Positions 1 through 12,299 of a DNA stretch of 64,000 bases are shown in pieces. The stretch is from positions 17,521,001 to 17,585,000 of the forward strand of contig NC_054758.1 in NCBI RefSeq assembly GCF_018143015.1, read 5' to 3'. The stretch comes from Lytechinus variegatus (lineage: Eukaryota; Echinodermata; Echinoidea; Temnopleuroida; Toxopneustidae). Position numbers and translations under genes: made by a program. Each line of letters opens with the position of its first letter. Within the stretch, counting starts at the first letter, position 1. Under the pieces are notes generated by a model. That model worked only from the letters and a program-made list of their open reading frames with translations, was not told the DNA's origin and made no database searches.

Positions 1-137
1 ATGGAGACTATTTCTCTGATGAAATTGAAAATCTCCCCGTTGTCAGTGAATTAACACAACTTTTCTTTAGGGTTGGGTTCAAAGTCTGCATGTGCTTTCC
101 TTTTACCGATGATCACTTATGACCTTTGACCTTTCAG

Positions 138-290
138 ACGGAGTACGGGCGGTACGAGAACGGTCACTTCATCTACGAGATCTCGCGGTCGCCAATGTGT
201 GAATACATGATCAACTTCATCCACAAACTCAAACATCTCCCCGAGAAGTACATGATGAATAGTGTACTTGAGAACTTCACAATACTACAA
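138..290 (+). CDS. MADD: Internal coding exon, MADD-like C-terminal domain
   Basis: This is a 51-codon exon, open in one frame. It is preceded by a CTTTCAG acceptor ending at 137 and followed by a GTAAGA donor at 291, phase 0 on both sides. It joins in frame to the exon at 968. The peptide contains [20 protein letters not shown] and looks like part of a PH/PTB-type fold. From memory it resembles the extreme C-terminus of MADD (DENN/MADD), a Rab3/Rab27 exchange factor with a C-terminal death and PH-like region. That identification is recall, not a search. The coding status is far surer than the name. The rest of the gene lies to the left of the window. Confidence 0.7.
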
Positions 291-364
291 GTAAGAAACT
301 GTTTCTCATTCTGGTTTAAAATTGTTATAAATGAAAAGTGAAGGGGATGAATTATTGTTGATTA

Positions 365-555
365 TTGATGCACTCGACCCAGGTGAGGTAAATGGGTACA
401 GGTAGGAAGTAATTCCTCAAAAAGCTGTGTGCACCTGAATAGGTAGCCTAGCTTAGTCGGGTAATAATAGCAGGGCCCGCTGGGAGAACAGTTTCCGGAA
501 CTGAAGTGGCTACCCTGGGTAAATATACCTCTATCAGTATTATTATTATTGATTG
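365..555 (+). repeat. tRNA-derived SINE body, 3' part
   Basis: This shares a long body with the copies at 818-950 (same strand) and 11523-11745 (opposite strand). It contains CCAGGTGAGGTAAATGGGTA and GGCTACCCTGGGTAAATATA and ends in an ATT-repeat tail, typical of a SINE 3' end. The tRNA-like head is missing here. It sits in the last intron of the MADD-like gene. Confidence 0.65.
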
Positions 556-817
556 CCATATTGAATATTCTAATTCGATGATATAAATTAGTATAGGTGA
601 AAGATTTATGGTGGTTTGGGTTTTGTGAATTTAATGTATGCCCTAACCCCCCCCCAAAAAAAAAAAATTCTGTGTTGATGATTATTCCTACACATGAAAG
701 AAACAGAAAGCAGAGAGTGAATTTAACCATCTGTGAATACAGGTTTATGTAATATTTTTAGAAATATCTGTTCCCTGTTTATATGTCTATATAAAGTACA
801 ATACTAATAATTAATTC

Positions 818-950
818 CTCGAATGCTTGAGCGCCTATAGGCAGCCCAGCTAAAGCCGTGGTAATAATAGCAGGGCCCGCTGGGAGAACAGTTTTCGGAA
901 CTGAAGTGGCTACCCTGGGTAAATATACCTCTATTATTATTATTATTTTT
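818..950 (+). repeat. SINE fragment with (ATT)n tail
   Basis: This is a second copy of the same SINE, with the segment containing GCAGGGCCCGCTGGGAGAAC nearly identical to 472-491. It ends in an ATT repeat about 15 bases before the acceptor of the terminal exon at 968, so it borders the polypyrimidine tract. Confidence 0.65.
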
Positions 951-967
951 CTTCCATCCCTTTACAG

Positions 968-1081
968 GTTGTCACGAACAGAGACACGCACGAGACGTTA
1001 CTATGCATCGCCTTTGTCTTTGAAGTGTGTACTAGTGAACATGGGCCACAACATCACATTTACAGACTTGTCAAAGACTAG
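968..1081 (+). CDS. MADD: Terminal coding exon, MADD-like C-terminus
   Basis: The acceptor TTTACAG ends at 967, then 37 codons run to a TAG stop at 1079-1081. The frame continues phase 0 from the exon ending at 290. The peptide includes [20 protein letters not shown] and ends HHIYRLVKD. It reads like the last strand and helix of a PH/PTB fold. The intron before it (291-967) contains two SINE copies, one of whose ATT-rich tails runs almost into the polypyrimidine tract. No further coding exon is seen downstream, so 1082 onward is probably 3' UTR. The MADD assignment is from memory of the family. Confidence 0.7.
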   Translation, partial: VVTNRDTHETLLCIAFVFEVCTSEHGPQHHIYRLVKD

Positions 1082-2500
1082 CACATTTTTTTATTGCATA
1101 AAGACTTGGGAGAAGACTATAGCTTTTTACTTACTGTTTCCCACCTGTGTGCAAAGAAACTGCCAATTCTTCGATTGTTCTCTTCTCGTATTTTTTTAAT
1201 CGTCTTTTCAACGTTTTTTATCGCTGCTGGGGAGAGATGTGATCTCAAAGATTCTGTATCGTTTCTTTCTTGTCAAGATTTATATGGATTATAAGCAAAG
1301 CAAGAGCTACAAGGTGTCGTCGAATTTCAATAATTATTTGGAAGGAAACGTCATTGTAAACGTCAAATGGGAGTGACCTCTGCATGGTTCTTTCAACCCT
1401 AAGTGAATTTGCTCTGAGCCAATCGGATGGAAGGATTTCAGTAGCTTATAACAATCAATGACCATTTGTTTCATGACATACGCTTCTGGACAGTTCATGA
1501 GAAGGAATTAAATGTCGAACTAAACGTCCAAGCAGTAACATTTTGGCATCGTTCCCTCAATGCTGCTGTGTTCGCACCCAAAGAGTGATGGATTCAAACG
1601 TCGGGTGAAACGTTCAAAGAGTTCACTCTACTACAGCACGACTTTCTACTCGAAGGCACCGCATTCTGACATAGCTTTGCGACGCCCGTTGCCAACTTAA
1701 ATCTTCAAGCGCTTCACAGACGCACCTTTGAACTGTCAGATCCAAGTTCTTGAGACTTCTTTGTTTCTCTGCGACACTCCCTGAAGCATTTTCCTCTATA
1801 GAGACACACCTTTGCGCAGTCAGACCAAGTTCTTAGTACATCTGGTGACGCCTGTGAAACATCAGTTCCTCACAGATACCTTTTCGCTGTCAAATCCAAG
1901 TTTTCAAAATCACCCTATACCCTGTCAGTGCCCTTCTACTTCTACAACACAGCATCCTATGAAGCTATCATCCAAATAGCTATCGAGGCCTTTCATGCCT
2001 TTCTACAACCAACTCTTCTTCGGTAAGCACAGAGCTTACTTATGTCATCAATTTACCAATGACCGCTGATGCACGAGAGTACCAGTATTCAAGTTTGCAT
2101 GTTGGAGATGAACGTCTGCTACACTGTATTGTGAAGTCTTCAAATTATAATGGTGGTTTTAATCAATATTATTCAAAATGTTGATGGAATGTTAATCAAG
2201 AGATGGTTCATCACTGCAAGGGCATATGTGATATTGTTCAGCCTTCAAACATGTAATGCTAAGGTCACAATGCCTTTACGATCACCATGCGAACCATTTC
2301 AGACAATTTATTGTAGTGTACTGCTTTGCATAAAAATTGCTCGTAAGGCGATCGTTGAGGTGTTTGTGACAGTAGCCTAAACTAAGCACTGTATTCTCTG
2401 TTCCTCTGTATGTTTTTTAAGAGATAATTCACAATGTGCTGATCATGAATATTGGTGCCAGGCAGGCGACCCTTGTTTCACAAAACATGATGCCTACTCG
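1082..2500. other. Probable 3' UTR / flank, no gene seen
   Basis: There is no convincing coding exon here. It begins directly after the stop of the MADD-like gene, so part is probably 3' UTR. At about 1431-1500 it contains a piece of a dispersed repeat (AAGGATTTCAGTAGCTTATA) that recurs at 9266-9370, 16180-16315 and 51880-51985. Confidence 0.4.
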
Positions 2501-2501
2501 T

Positions 2502-2623
2502 GGGGCGTTGCAAGAAAATTGCGATCAATTGCAAATCTATTTGGGTTCCCCAAATCAATCATGTCTTGGAGTTAATTGTAAATTGTGATTGATTGCTAAT
2601 AGGCTTCTTGCCACAAGGAGTGC
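2502..2623. repeat. Short inverted-repeat element (MITE)
   Basis: The left arm holds GTTGCAAGAAAATTGCGATC. The right arm returns to TGTGATTGATTGC and CTTGCCACAAGG. The arms are imperfect complements. A related stretch occurs around 14310-14480. Confidence 0.4.
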
Positions 2624-2628
2624 AATCC

Positions 2629-2887
2629 GGGGCCCGTCCTACAAAGAGTTGTGATTGATCCGATCAATGGCAACTGTGGAAAGCCATCAACAGCTAACAG
2701 ATTTTGTTTGTTCAAAATATTTTCTAGAAATATTCATACATTCACCGTTTTTCTTGACAATTCACTGTGCTTCTCTTTGTTTTCAAAGGACATTCAAAGC
2801 AAATTTCCTGAAGAAAAAATCACAACATGGATTTCCATATACTTGAGTTTGATCGGATCAATCGTAACGCTTTGTAAGACTGGGCCT
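2629..2887. repeat. MITE family A, copy 1
   Basis: The ends are inverted. The left reads GGGGCCCGTCCTACAAAGAG and the right ends TTTGTAAGACTGGGCC. Inside each end is a GATTGATCCGATCAAT-type arm. It is one of four copies in the window (also 3071-3344, 12039-12299 and 17345-17590). No coding potential; non-autonomous. Confidence 0.7.
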
Positions 2888-3070
2888 TGACTTGCTACAC
2901 CTAAAAATTATCTTTCAATTGTAGAGTAGCAATATATGCTCGCAACACCCCTCCCCATGATTGCATAATAACACTTAATGCTGTCGGTCCTAACACAAAC
3001 TTTGCATCAAGATCAAGTCGGGTGTTCTGACTGGTGTTTCATTTTGCGCAAGCACCAAACCCAGTGTCCA

Positions 3071-3344
3071 GGGGCCTGTCTTACAAAGAAGTGTGTTTGA
3101 TCCAATCAATCGCAACTAAGGAAAGCCGGCAAAGTCAACGTATAAAGTCCATGTTTTGTTCAAAAAATTTTCTGAATATAAATGTCTATCCATAAATTCA
3201 TTGATTTCTTGACAATTCGGTGCATTCTCCTTTGTTTACAAAGGACATTTTACAAATTTTCTGTAGAAAATATTATGACACTGATGGATTTCCATAGAGT
3301 TACGATTGGATTGGATCAATCATAACTCTTTGTAAGATGGGGAT
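3071..3344. repeat. MITE family A, copy 2
   Basis: It starts GGGGCCTGTCTTACAAAG and ends CTTTGTAAGATGGGG, with the same interior layout as copy 1 (TTTTGTTCAAAA region, then a CATTGATGGATTTCCAT-like stretch). Confidence 0.7.
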
Positions 3345-4513
3345 CAGTGTTCAACTTAGACAACATAGATTTATTTTTGAAATCCCTTGATGTCTACAAT
3401 ACACGTATTAGGTGAAGAGTTGTTTGTGTTTTAAAAGTCTGTGACTGAATTGCTCAGAGTCCATACATGTATTCAGCATCCAAGTTACATAAGGTTGTGT
3501 CTGGGATGCAAAAGGGTTTTTTTTTTTTATTAAAGGGGGTTATTTTTTATTTTCATAACTTATTTCATGAGGAAGTAGGCTATATTTTTTTTAATGATGG
3601 ACAAAGATAATTGAGAAAGTATGGTAAAAAGCAGCATTTTATTGGGAAAAAAAACCCCATCAAAATCAAGAAATAATTAACCAGACTCGGATGCTTGACT
3701 TTGGAATATCATATCTCATTAAATGAGTAAAGTTGCCAATGGACTCAGGGGTGACTTTGCCCCTGAAATGCCCTCAAGACTACTAGAAAATTAAAATTAG
3801 CCCCTGAAATTTGTATAGGGTACAGTCCAAAAATGAATTTTTAATTTTTGGGGGCTACATTTCACAAGCAACCGCCTAATTCTGCAATTTTGAGTATGCT
3901 TATACACTGCAGTGAATGAGAATTTTCTAGTGCTATTTTTCATTTTCAAGTGCTATTTTGAGCATTTTTATTTTTTCCCCAAGCCCCTTTGTTTTTTCCC
4001 CCCGAAAATATTGCTATTTTGGCTGGTAATCTCAAAAAGTAACTTGGAATGTAACACCCCCCTCGTAATACTCGTCTTACCAAAATTTAAAACAATTTTT
4101 TTTTGTCCCTGGAGAGTTTCGAGATTATTCAGTATTCCTGTCCAGTTTTAAGGCAAATTTACAAGCATTTGTAATAGCTCTTGCTTAAACCAAAGCACGT
4201 AATGATTAATTTGATGAAAAATTGAATATATTTATTAGCACAAATAATTGTGATTGCTTTTTATATTTTCTATATCTCTGTTTCATATCCTGATCATTGT
4301 AATTATTAGCAATGAGATTTTACCAAAAAGTATCTGTCTTTTTAGTCCTTATGCAAAGTGCCTGATGAGTGATAATCTACTGTCGACAGTATTATTCTGA
4401 TTGAGGCATTGTCTTTTTATAGGAAATAAAATTGATTAGGGTTCTTCTTTAAAAGATATTTGTTTTATTTATCCTCTTTTAAATTTTGATATATCTTTGA
4501 ATGTTCGGAGTCA

Positions 4514-5083
4514 TAGGCCAAGTCCGCCCAACAACAAGTTGATTTGGATAAATAGTGGAAAATAAAAAAAGCATGATGCTGAATATTTTATCAAAAATCA
4601 GATCTAAACTGACAAATTCAAATAATGATTATAATTATACTTGCTTTATAGCACTTAACATACACTTTATTGTGACACTCGTCAATTCAATTCATAACAC
4701 TTAGGTTTCTCTTATTTTCACAAACGGTTTTATGCAAATAAGGGGAGTGATGATATGCATACACACACATCATAATTTATGATGATTCCTTATTATTAAG
4801 TTAGAGTCTAACCTTTTTCAACTCATGAGCTATGAATATTCTATTTATTTAAAAAAAAAACAGAAAAGAAGTGCTGAGTGTATCGCATTATCGGTTCCCT
4901 CACTTGCATACAGCCAGTGTTCTGAACCCCCCCCAAAAAAAAAAATATTGCTACAATAAGTGAAGCTTTGAATGGTTCATTTTTTTTTCATTTGACATCC
5001 GATTTGATGAAATTTTCAGACGTTTGCTCATTTTATTTTCCTCTAATAATTCAAATAAACTTTTTTGAAGTGGACTTGGTCAC
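4514..5083. repeat. Degraded MITE family F copy
   Basis: The left end GGCCAAGTCCGCCCAAC and right end AAGTGGACTTGGTCA match the ends of the better copies at 38262-38874 and 57437-58030. The adjoining words (AAGCATGATGCTGAATATTT and ACATCCGATTTGATGAAATT) match as well. The middle has diverged or holds other sequence. Confidence 0.5.
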
Positions 5084-5345
5084 AAAATTGATAGACATTA
5101 AAGGGAACGTTCAGATGTGGTTCAACAGAACTCAGGCAGCAAGCGTCAGCTGCATGGTGCCGTTCACACAGGGCAGTAGTAACGTACGTTTCCTCCGACG
5201 ACAAATTAATTGAAACGTTGTACACGCCATGCAATTGGGAATGTGTGATTTTTAGTCAGACACAAACCTTCATAAAAAAAAACCCTATTGAGAAAGTGGC
5301 AGGGTAGAGAGAGATAGGCAACAGGAAAATACTCAGTGCTCATTG

Positions 5346-5562
5346 GGTGATTTCAAGTTTGGTGTCGACCTTTTGGTGTTGGTGTTAGGTTAATTTTTAC
5401 ATGAGCATAGCACCAAACATAAAATGATGTTGGTCCTGAAAAGTCACTCACTAGGTGTTGAGCCGTCTACATCGTGATTTGTGTAAACTCGGAATAGGTT
5501 TTGGAGCTAGAAAATGCAATCCAAATTGTGCTTCCAACACCAGCCCTGGACTTGAAATCACC
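5346..5562. repeat. Inverted-repeat element
   Basis: The ends TTGGGTGATTTCAAG and CTTGAAATCACCAA are inverted complements. The interior has GTGTCGACC and CACCAAACA words and no reading frame of interest. Confidence 0.5.
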
Positions 5563-5569
5563 AATTATT

Positions 5570-7790
5570 TATCTAATAATTTATTTAACTCTTATCATTG
5601 ATAGTGGATATAAAATAATTTGAAGAAAAAATTATTTATGGTCAATTACATCATGATAAAATTTTGATTTTAAATTAATCATGTAAAAATCAGCCATATT
5701 TTGAAGTCACTGATGCTGACTGTTTGATTTCTGATTTAATGAATTTATTTATTAGCTGCAATGAAATGATTATATCTCTATTTATAAGATGAGTTCTTCT
5801 CATCATTAGTAGTGTTGTAATTTAACGTGCCTTAATTTAAAAAGATGAGAATTGTTGCTTGGGTCAAACTTCGAAAATACCAAGCCCAAAAAGGTATTGT
5901 TTATGGCATGTTTGTAAAAAGCTTACACACTATCTTATGATGAGTGCTGCTTCTGAACTTTGACCTTTGTGAGGTCAGAGGTCAATAGCCTCGAGTAATC
6001 TAGTTCCAAAGTATTTTGTATCACATTTTTTTCTGTTATCCCAGCAAGGAAATTAAGTAATCAACCAATCCTCCCAGTATGTTCATATTTTCTACCATCA
6101 ATACGACTTTGTATGAAAGACTCGATATTGTCTCGCTAATTTTTCTTTTGATTTAGTTGCCATATCGATGCCTGTTGCTCTACTTTCTATTATTTTTACA
6201 TCACGTAACGCCAAAGCTTTTTTTATAAGTTGTACTTAAACCAAATGACATTGAGATCTCTACTTCACTTTTGGTCGCTCACTATAACATGGAGGTTGTA
6301 CTAATGGGATGTTTTCTCGGAAACACGACAAAATAGTGTCTTAACTTTTTTATACCAGAATCAGTGACAAATATGTAGATTTACAGCGGCAATTTCTAGA
6401 TTTTTCTCTCATTTTGGCCAGATTGCTCTTGCTTTATCTTACAGCAAGGTGGTGATGTTGAAGTTTATGTTTTTTTTTGTACAAAGAATACTATTCCATA
6501 TTTACTATTTATTGTTGTCTGTGTGTATGGTATTTGCAAATGAAAAAGAAAAAAAGTGCTGTCTCATGTTTGATTTTCTTTGTCATGTAACCACAGATGC
6601 CTGTTAAAGGGTGATATATTTCATGGAATGCCTACCCCATAACAGAAATGAAAAATTAGTGAACAGATGCTTTGCTTGCAGAAGCACAAAATGTGCCATC
6701 TAAAAGAAAATATTTCAGGATCAGTTTGATCAAATATGTAAGCTGCTTTAATCATTTGAATCTATCCATACTAGTAAAATCGTGCACCATTGTCAGGTTA
6801 CAAGGATATCAAATATTTTTCAGAAGCGTGATTTAAATTTTTTTTACTATGGCATGAATGTTGATTAAATGTCCTTTTCTTCTTTTAATCCCCTAATTAT
6901 TATTTATTTACTGATCTGAAATTAAAAATGTAGATTTTTTGTCTATTGATGATGATAATGATCAAGGACACTTGTTAGATCTCGCGTCCACACTGAGATG
7001 CTTTATCATGGATACTGGTATTTTCCGCTCAATTTCAATGCTTCTCTCATGCGAGTTTAGGGGCTATACTCTGGTATTTGGTCATTGCTCACAAAAGTTG
7101 ATGTAACTTTGTAAAAGCACAAAAGGTTATTCATGTAAGCAATTTTCTTGTACGTCCATTCCCTAATCTTTCTCCTTTGAGTGGCACAATGTATTTATAT
7201 CACCCTTAGTATAATACCCATTGATATTAAAAAAAATGAATAGAGCCACAAGGTGTTCTTTCGAAGTCAACAGAAACATTTACAAGTACTCCAACAGGTC
7301 AAGTGTGCACAAAGTTCCACACTTTTTTCTCTGACGTGAGCGTGTTGTTTCTTATGTGTTTGAATGTCCCCATATACTGGTAATTGCGTCATGGAGATCT
7401 TTTCAGGTAGCTTTAAGGCTGCGTCTGCGGTAACTGCGGCAGCATGCAAGCTCTATCCAATTAAAAAAAATATTAATGGTAGTACCTCCTAGTTGTGATC
7501 ATCTCCCTTGTACGCCATAGAGGGCGTTCGTCAGGGCAGTCCAGAGCGGACTTATTTAGTGTAATGTGAGAGTCACACCAACCCAACCGACTCCAGGGCG
7601 GTCAGAATGACCACATTTATTTGAATGGCATATCTTTGGAAGGTTTAGAGTTGGATTTGTTAGAGTGACTGTTGAATGATAGTGGTCCAATGCATATTTT
7701 TGTGCAAGTGTTTCATTTTGCATTCGGTCAGTTGGCAATGATGCTGCTTCTGAAAATGCCCCTCTCCACAACTCCATAGGGTGGGGATGA
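5570..7790. other. AT-rich non-coding stretch
   Basis: I see nothing beyond short AT-rich runs: no exon with both splice sites and no repeat with clear ends. It may be distal 3' UTR of the MADD-like gene or intergenic DNA. Confidence 0.4.
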
Positions 7791-7794
7791 TTCC

Positions 7795-7977
7795 AGGGGC
7801 CTGTTTCGTAAAGCTGTTCATGAGTTAAGAGTGATTTTAAGAACGACTGGTGATCCTTGTGGTACATGATAATCACCATTAAATGTTCATTGGTGATTAT
7901 TTAGCATGTAAGATAGGTTCACTAGTCATTCTTAAAGTTGCTCTTAACTTACAAACAGCTTTATGAAAAACCCACCA
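7795..7977. repeat. MITE family B, copy 1
   Basis: The left end GGGGCCTGTTTCGTAAAGCT and right end ACAGCTTTATGAAAAACCCA are inverted complements. The arms include TTAAGAACGACTGGTGATCC. Further copies lie at 53481-53654, 53999-54173, 54173-54348, 54349-54531 and 60981-61125. Confidence 0.75.
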
Positions 7978-7986
7978 GGCTTAGTT

Positions 7987-8175
7987 AAGATTGGACGTTG
8001 ATGTATGGAAGCTCCCTTTCCCAAAGCTAACATAGAGGGCCTCCTGATTCCCAATTCCTAAGCCAGTACCAATTGGGCGATGAGGGAATTGGCACTTGCT
8101 TAGGGATTGGCAGTAGGAGGCCCTCGTGTTTGCTTTGGGAAGGAGATCTTCTATACATCAATGTCCAATCTGGAC
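7987..8175. repeat. Inverted-repeat element (MITE D)
   Basis: The ends AGATTGGACGTTGATGTAT and ATACATCAATGTCCAATCT are inverted complements. Inner arms TTTCCCAAAGC and GCTTTGGGAAGG, then GAGGGCCTCCTGATTC and CAGTAGGAGGCCCTC, continue the long hairpin. Confidence 0.7.
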
Positions 8176-8179
8176 TATT

Positions 8180-11100
8180 TCAGGCTCGGTCAAGACTTTG
8201 ACCAATCAGAGAATTTTCACTGACATCACTCTCATTAAACCACTCTTAGGCAACCACCTTTGTTAGGACGCATTAAAATGCATGTTAAATCAGTCACATC
8301 ATTATAAAAAAATGGTTTATTTGCGTATTTGTACACTGCCGTCTATGTTGTACTGTATAAGGGTCATATCTGTTTCTTGCTACGACAAACTACTGACGTT
8401 TCTTAAAAGTACTCTTTCTTATTCAGTCTTGGATATGTTGCAAGGCGCCCTCATTGATAGGTAACGGATAGGTTCCTCGTTGAATGCGAAGTGATCTCAT
8501 ATGATGACATCATCACTGTTGCATTGTGGGTCAAAATTCCCAACAGATGGAGACATGTCAATGTAGTATCACTGTATTGGAAAAGACCTTTAAAACCTCG
8601 AACTGTACTTAGATATACGTACTGACGTGAGCTCTTACTCCTCTTTTTTAGACATGTCAATATCGTCATTGTGAGGGACGTGATTTTAAAAGAATGTACA
8701 TTTTTTTTTCATCTATCGTTTCAAACCGCATCGGTGCTAATGCTTCATTTGTTTTCTTAGAAAAGAAAGAAAAAAATATGACAAAAAAAAAATCTTTGTA
8801 CAGAATGTAAGATATTTTACCAGAGAAACTTTTTACAAAGCTTTTGTAAAGCGAGACTTTATATAATTTTACTTGGGGCTTGTGTAAGAAACATTGCATA
8901 TTTTCTGAAATTTGTGTTTTCTTTTTTTTTTAATATGTGATATTGAGACATTATGTGTTGTGTAGTTTGCATGCATTGACAATGTAATGTCATGAAAGAT
9001 CATTGTATACCAATTTCATGATTTTGTTTTTCTTGTACTTACTGCCCTTATGCTTACAAGTGTGTTTCTCCTGTTACGTTTCTCCAAAGCTTTTTAAGAT
9101 GATTGCCGGTAATTTATTTTTTATTATTCTTTTAGTCGATATGTTTATACATGGCATGCACTACAAACTGGGACCAAATTCGATACAGCTTGCAGAAGCT
9201 TTTTTTTTCTTCATATAGGCTATGGGGGTGTTTCATGAACCAAGTGGTGTTTTTCACAGACTATTTAGCCCTCAGCCAGTGAGATACAAGGATTTCAGTA
9301 GCTTATAACAATAGTTATTTTCACCGACTACTGACTGTATTTGTTTCATGGAAGACTCCCCCCGAGTTGTGTTCAGACTATATTTTTAATGTGCAAGTCG
9401 TGGTAAGGCATGAAAAAGGAGTGATGAAAAAAATTGCGTACAGTACCCGATTGTAAATGTTTATTGTTTACATAATCCTCTTTAAGTTATTGGCGTTCTG
9501 TTCCTGTTTGATAAATAAGGAACTTTACTATTTGGGGGTTGATATAAACATGCTATGTACCACAATCTCTATAATTATTGCTACACTGAATTTAAATTCG
9601 ATTTGTTACAAAAAGATTTTTTTTTCATGCCTCACACGTGTGCCAGAATTGAAAATGCCTTCAGTCGGATGTACAAGAAGAACATTCAAGTATCAGATGT
9701 TTTAGGTATAGGTGAAACACATAACAAAGCATCTAATGTCATATTTGCCAAAATAATTTAAATGAATTTTAGATGAATGTGTTATTGACAGATTTGACAA
9801 TTTTGGTAACATGATAAACAGGATAAACAATGCCTTAATTTAGTTCAACTTGCTTTTGCCTTAGAAGCAAATTAAGACCATAACTTAATAGCATAATAAG
9901 ACCATATCTTAACATCTTGACAGAAAATTGATTGAAGATCATCTTTATCAAGTCATTTTTGCTTTTTAGTTAACGTCTTATGTTTGCCAACCTTTGAAAT
10001 GGAAGATTTACAAAGGTCATATGAACAATTCCTGAATTGTCAAGTTTTTTATTTAAAATTGAATTTCAGTTGGAGCACCAAAGTTGAATACAAAAACCTG
10101 CCCACATTTTTTTTCCGTATGCTGAATTAAAATTACTCCGTATTCCTTGGGTCGATTTTTAAAAAGAATTTTAGTGCTTGTATATGAAAAGTGGACATAT
10201 TTAGATATCTGAGAAAAAAAGTTTGATTCAGGGTTACTAAAATATGGGATTTTAAGAAGAGGACAGGGGGTACCAGATTTTAACTGTATTCACTTTTAAT
10301 TTATGACTGGTACTTGTGTCCTGATCTCTCGTTATATTACCAGACAGATATTGTTGATTGTAAAATTACATTGTTTTCCTCAAATTCCCCATTTTCAGTT
10401 ATCTTTTTATTTGATCACGATACCAAAGTTTCAAGTTTCTTGTTCGAGTCACTAGTAGAATTGATCGATTTTGTGCTTTTTTTTAGAGGAAAATGTAACT
10501 AGATTGTTTCAGAATAGTATGCAAAATCAAACTGCCTCATGAATATTCATAGGGCTATTGAAAATGAATTCAGATATCAGTGTCTTCAAATCTAATCTAG
10601 GGAAACTTTTATTTCGGGAAGGGAAAAAAAAACAGACTCATAAGTGCCTATTAGAGTTGAGAAAAAGACATATTTACTATTGAATTTAAACTTCTCTTTT
10701 TTAACAGATTCTATTTCTATTTATTTTAAGTTGCCCGAATGATGCGTTTTGGGGAGTACTCGAGATAATGGGTTTTGTTTGTTATTGGTGAGTCTCTTTT
10801 GTGTTTTTTTGTGATTTTTGTACCATGTAGTGTACAAAAAAAAGACTGCAAAAGATTATGCTTTTCATTCATCTTTTGTACAAATAAATGAAAAAAAGTT
10901 TGCAGAAATACACAAAATGAAATGGTCTGGTGTTTGGTCTCTTGTGTGTCTTTAAGTGGCGCAGTCACATTTTCCTTACAGTAGCCGTACGGCGAGTCAA
11001 ATACAACCGTTTTAGCATTTTTTGTACCACCTACATATAGGTGGTTTGAATGAAAATGAAACGTTTTTTACTCAAGGCCGGTGTAGTGGAAATGGGACTG

Positions 11101-11250
11101 CAGCATCAGGATTACAGTATATCACATACAACCACCTCCCTATGTCCCGACCTATAATACTGGATTTATTCTTTTTGCCAGACGATACGAAGTGTAAACC
11201 TATGATATAATAATAATGATGTAACTTCTGAAGGTTTCCATGGCAAAGAA
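8180..11250. other. Non-coding AT-rich DNA
   Basis: No supported exon is present; the longer open frames are AT-driven and lack splice-site or homology support. A copy of the AAGGATTTCAGTAGCTTATA repeat lies at about 9266-9370. Confidence 0.4.
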
Positions 11251-11255
11251 GAATA

Positions 11256-11441
11256 GTGTAGTAGGTTACATGGTACACCATGTATCTTTCGTGGGGGTTA
11301 GTCCTGAAAAGGACCAACCAAACTCAACATTTCGAGAAGGGCAAACAAAAAACGTTGAAACATCGAGTTTGGGTGGTCCTTTTCAGGACCAACACTTGCC
11401 CAAGAAAGATACATGGTGTACCGTGAAACCTACTACACTTA
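11256..11441. repeat. Long hairpin element
   Basis: The outer arms GTGTAGTAGGTTACATGGTA and GTGAAACCTACTACAC, and the inner arms around GGTCCTTTTCAGGACC and CCTGAAAAGGACC, make an almost continuous inverted repeat of about 80 bp per arm. No reading frame of interest. Confidence 0.65.
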
Positions 11442-11522
11442 TAATGAAAAAAATAATATGTCCATTTATATAGTGCAGTTACTATGTGCATGTACTCAAC
11501 TGCGCTTTGATACTTGGTATCA

Positions 11523-11745
11523 TATTATTACACCGGCTGTAGCTGAGCCGCCATATTAATAGGCGCTAAAGCGTTCAAGGAATAAATCCTACCGGGTACC
11601 CATTCACCTCACCTGGGATGGGTGCGGCACAATGTGGAAAAATTTCTTGCCGAAGGAAATTACGCCATGGCTGGGATTCGAACCCACGACCCTGTTTCAA
11701 AGTCCGAAGACTAATCCACTGGGCCACAACGCTCCACGTTGATAA
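11523..11745 (-). repeat. tRNA-derived SINE with A and B boxes
   Basis: On the minus strand a tRNA-like head runs from about 11745 downward. A box-like TGGCCCAGTGG lies near 11720, and a perfect B box GGTTCGAATCC falls within 11673-11685. The body shared with 365-555 and 818-950 follows. A second, headless piece of the same body lies at about 11790-11880. This is the fullest copy in the window and shows that the family is tRNA-derived. Confidence 0.8.
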
Positions 11746-12038
11746 TCATGATAATCGATTCAAAGGTGCACCACTATCAGCAGCACACAGTGCATTCAAG
11801 GAATTTATCCTCCTGGGCAACCATTCACCTCACCCGGGTCGAGTGCAGCTCAGTGTTGATCAATTTCTTGCTGAAGTTCATGAAGTAATTCCCTTGCCAT
11901 TTTGGCTGAAAAGTGAGTTTTCATGCCCCATCTATGAAACAACCCTCAGACACTGACCCGTGTGAAGTCATCTCTATTAGGTGTATTAGTTGGTCAGTGG
12001 AGCAAGGGTTTCGGGTTGTTGTGACCCTCATTCCCAGC

Positions 12039-12299
12039 GCCCCCGTCTTACAAAGAGTTAAGATTGATTCCCATCAACCACAACTATATGGGGAATCATA
12101 ATTTTTTCTTCAGGAAATTTGCACGTTGTCCTTTGTTAAAAAAAAAGAAGCACACTGAATTTTCAGCAAAACATGTATGAATATACATCACATCTAGAAA
12201 ATACTTTGAACAAGCATGCATTTTAGAAGTTGACATTGCTGGCTTTCCGAAGTTGTGGTTGATTGTATCAATCACAACACTTTGTAAGACAGGGTCCCT
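12039..12299. repeat. MITE family A, copy 3
   Basis: It begins GCCCCCGTCTTACAAAGAG and ends ACTTTGTAAGACAGGGTCC, with the same GATTGAT/ATCAATC arms as the other copies. Confidence 0.65.

Noticed and set aside
4968-5234. Overlapping frames on both strands near 5.1 kb
   Set aside because: Part is the right end of a degraded MITE. The rest has no splice context or recognisable domain.
11673-11728. Functional tRNA gene
   Set aside because: A and B boxes are present, but the body continues as a SINE repeated elsewhere, and no complete cloverleaf with acceptor stem is evident.
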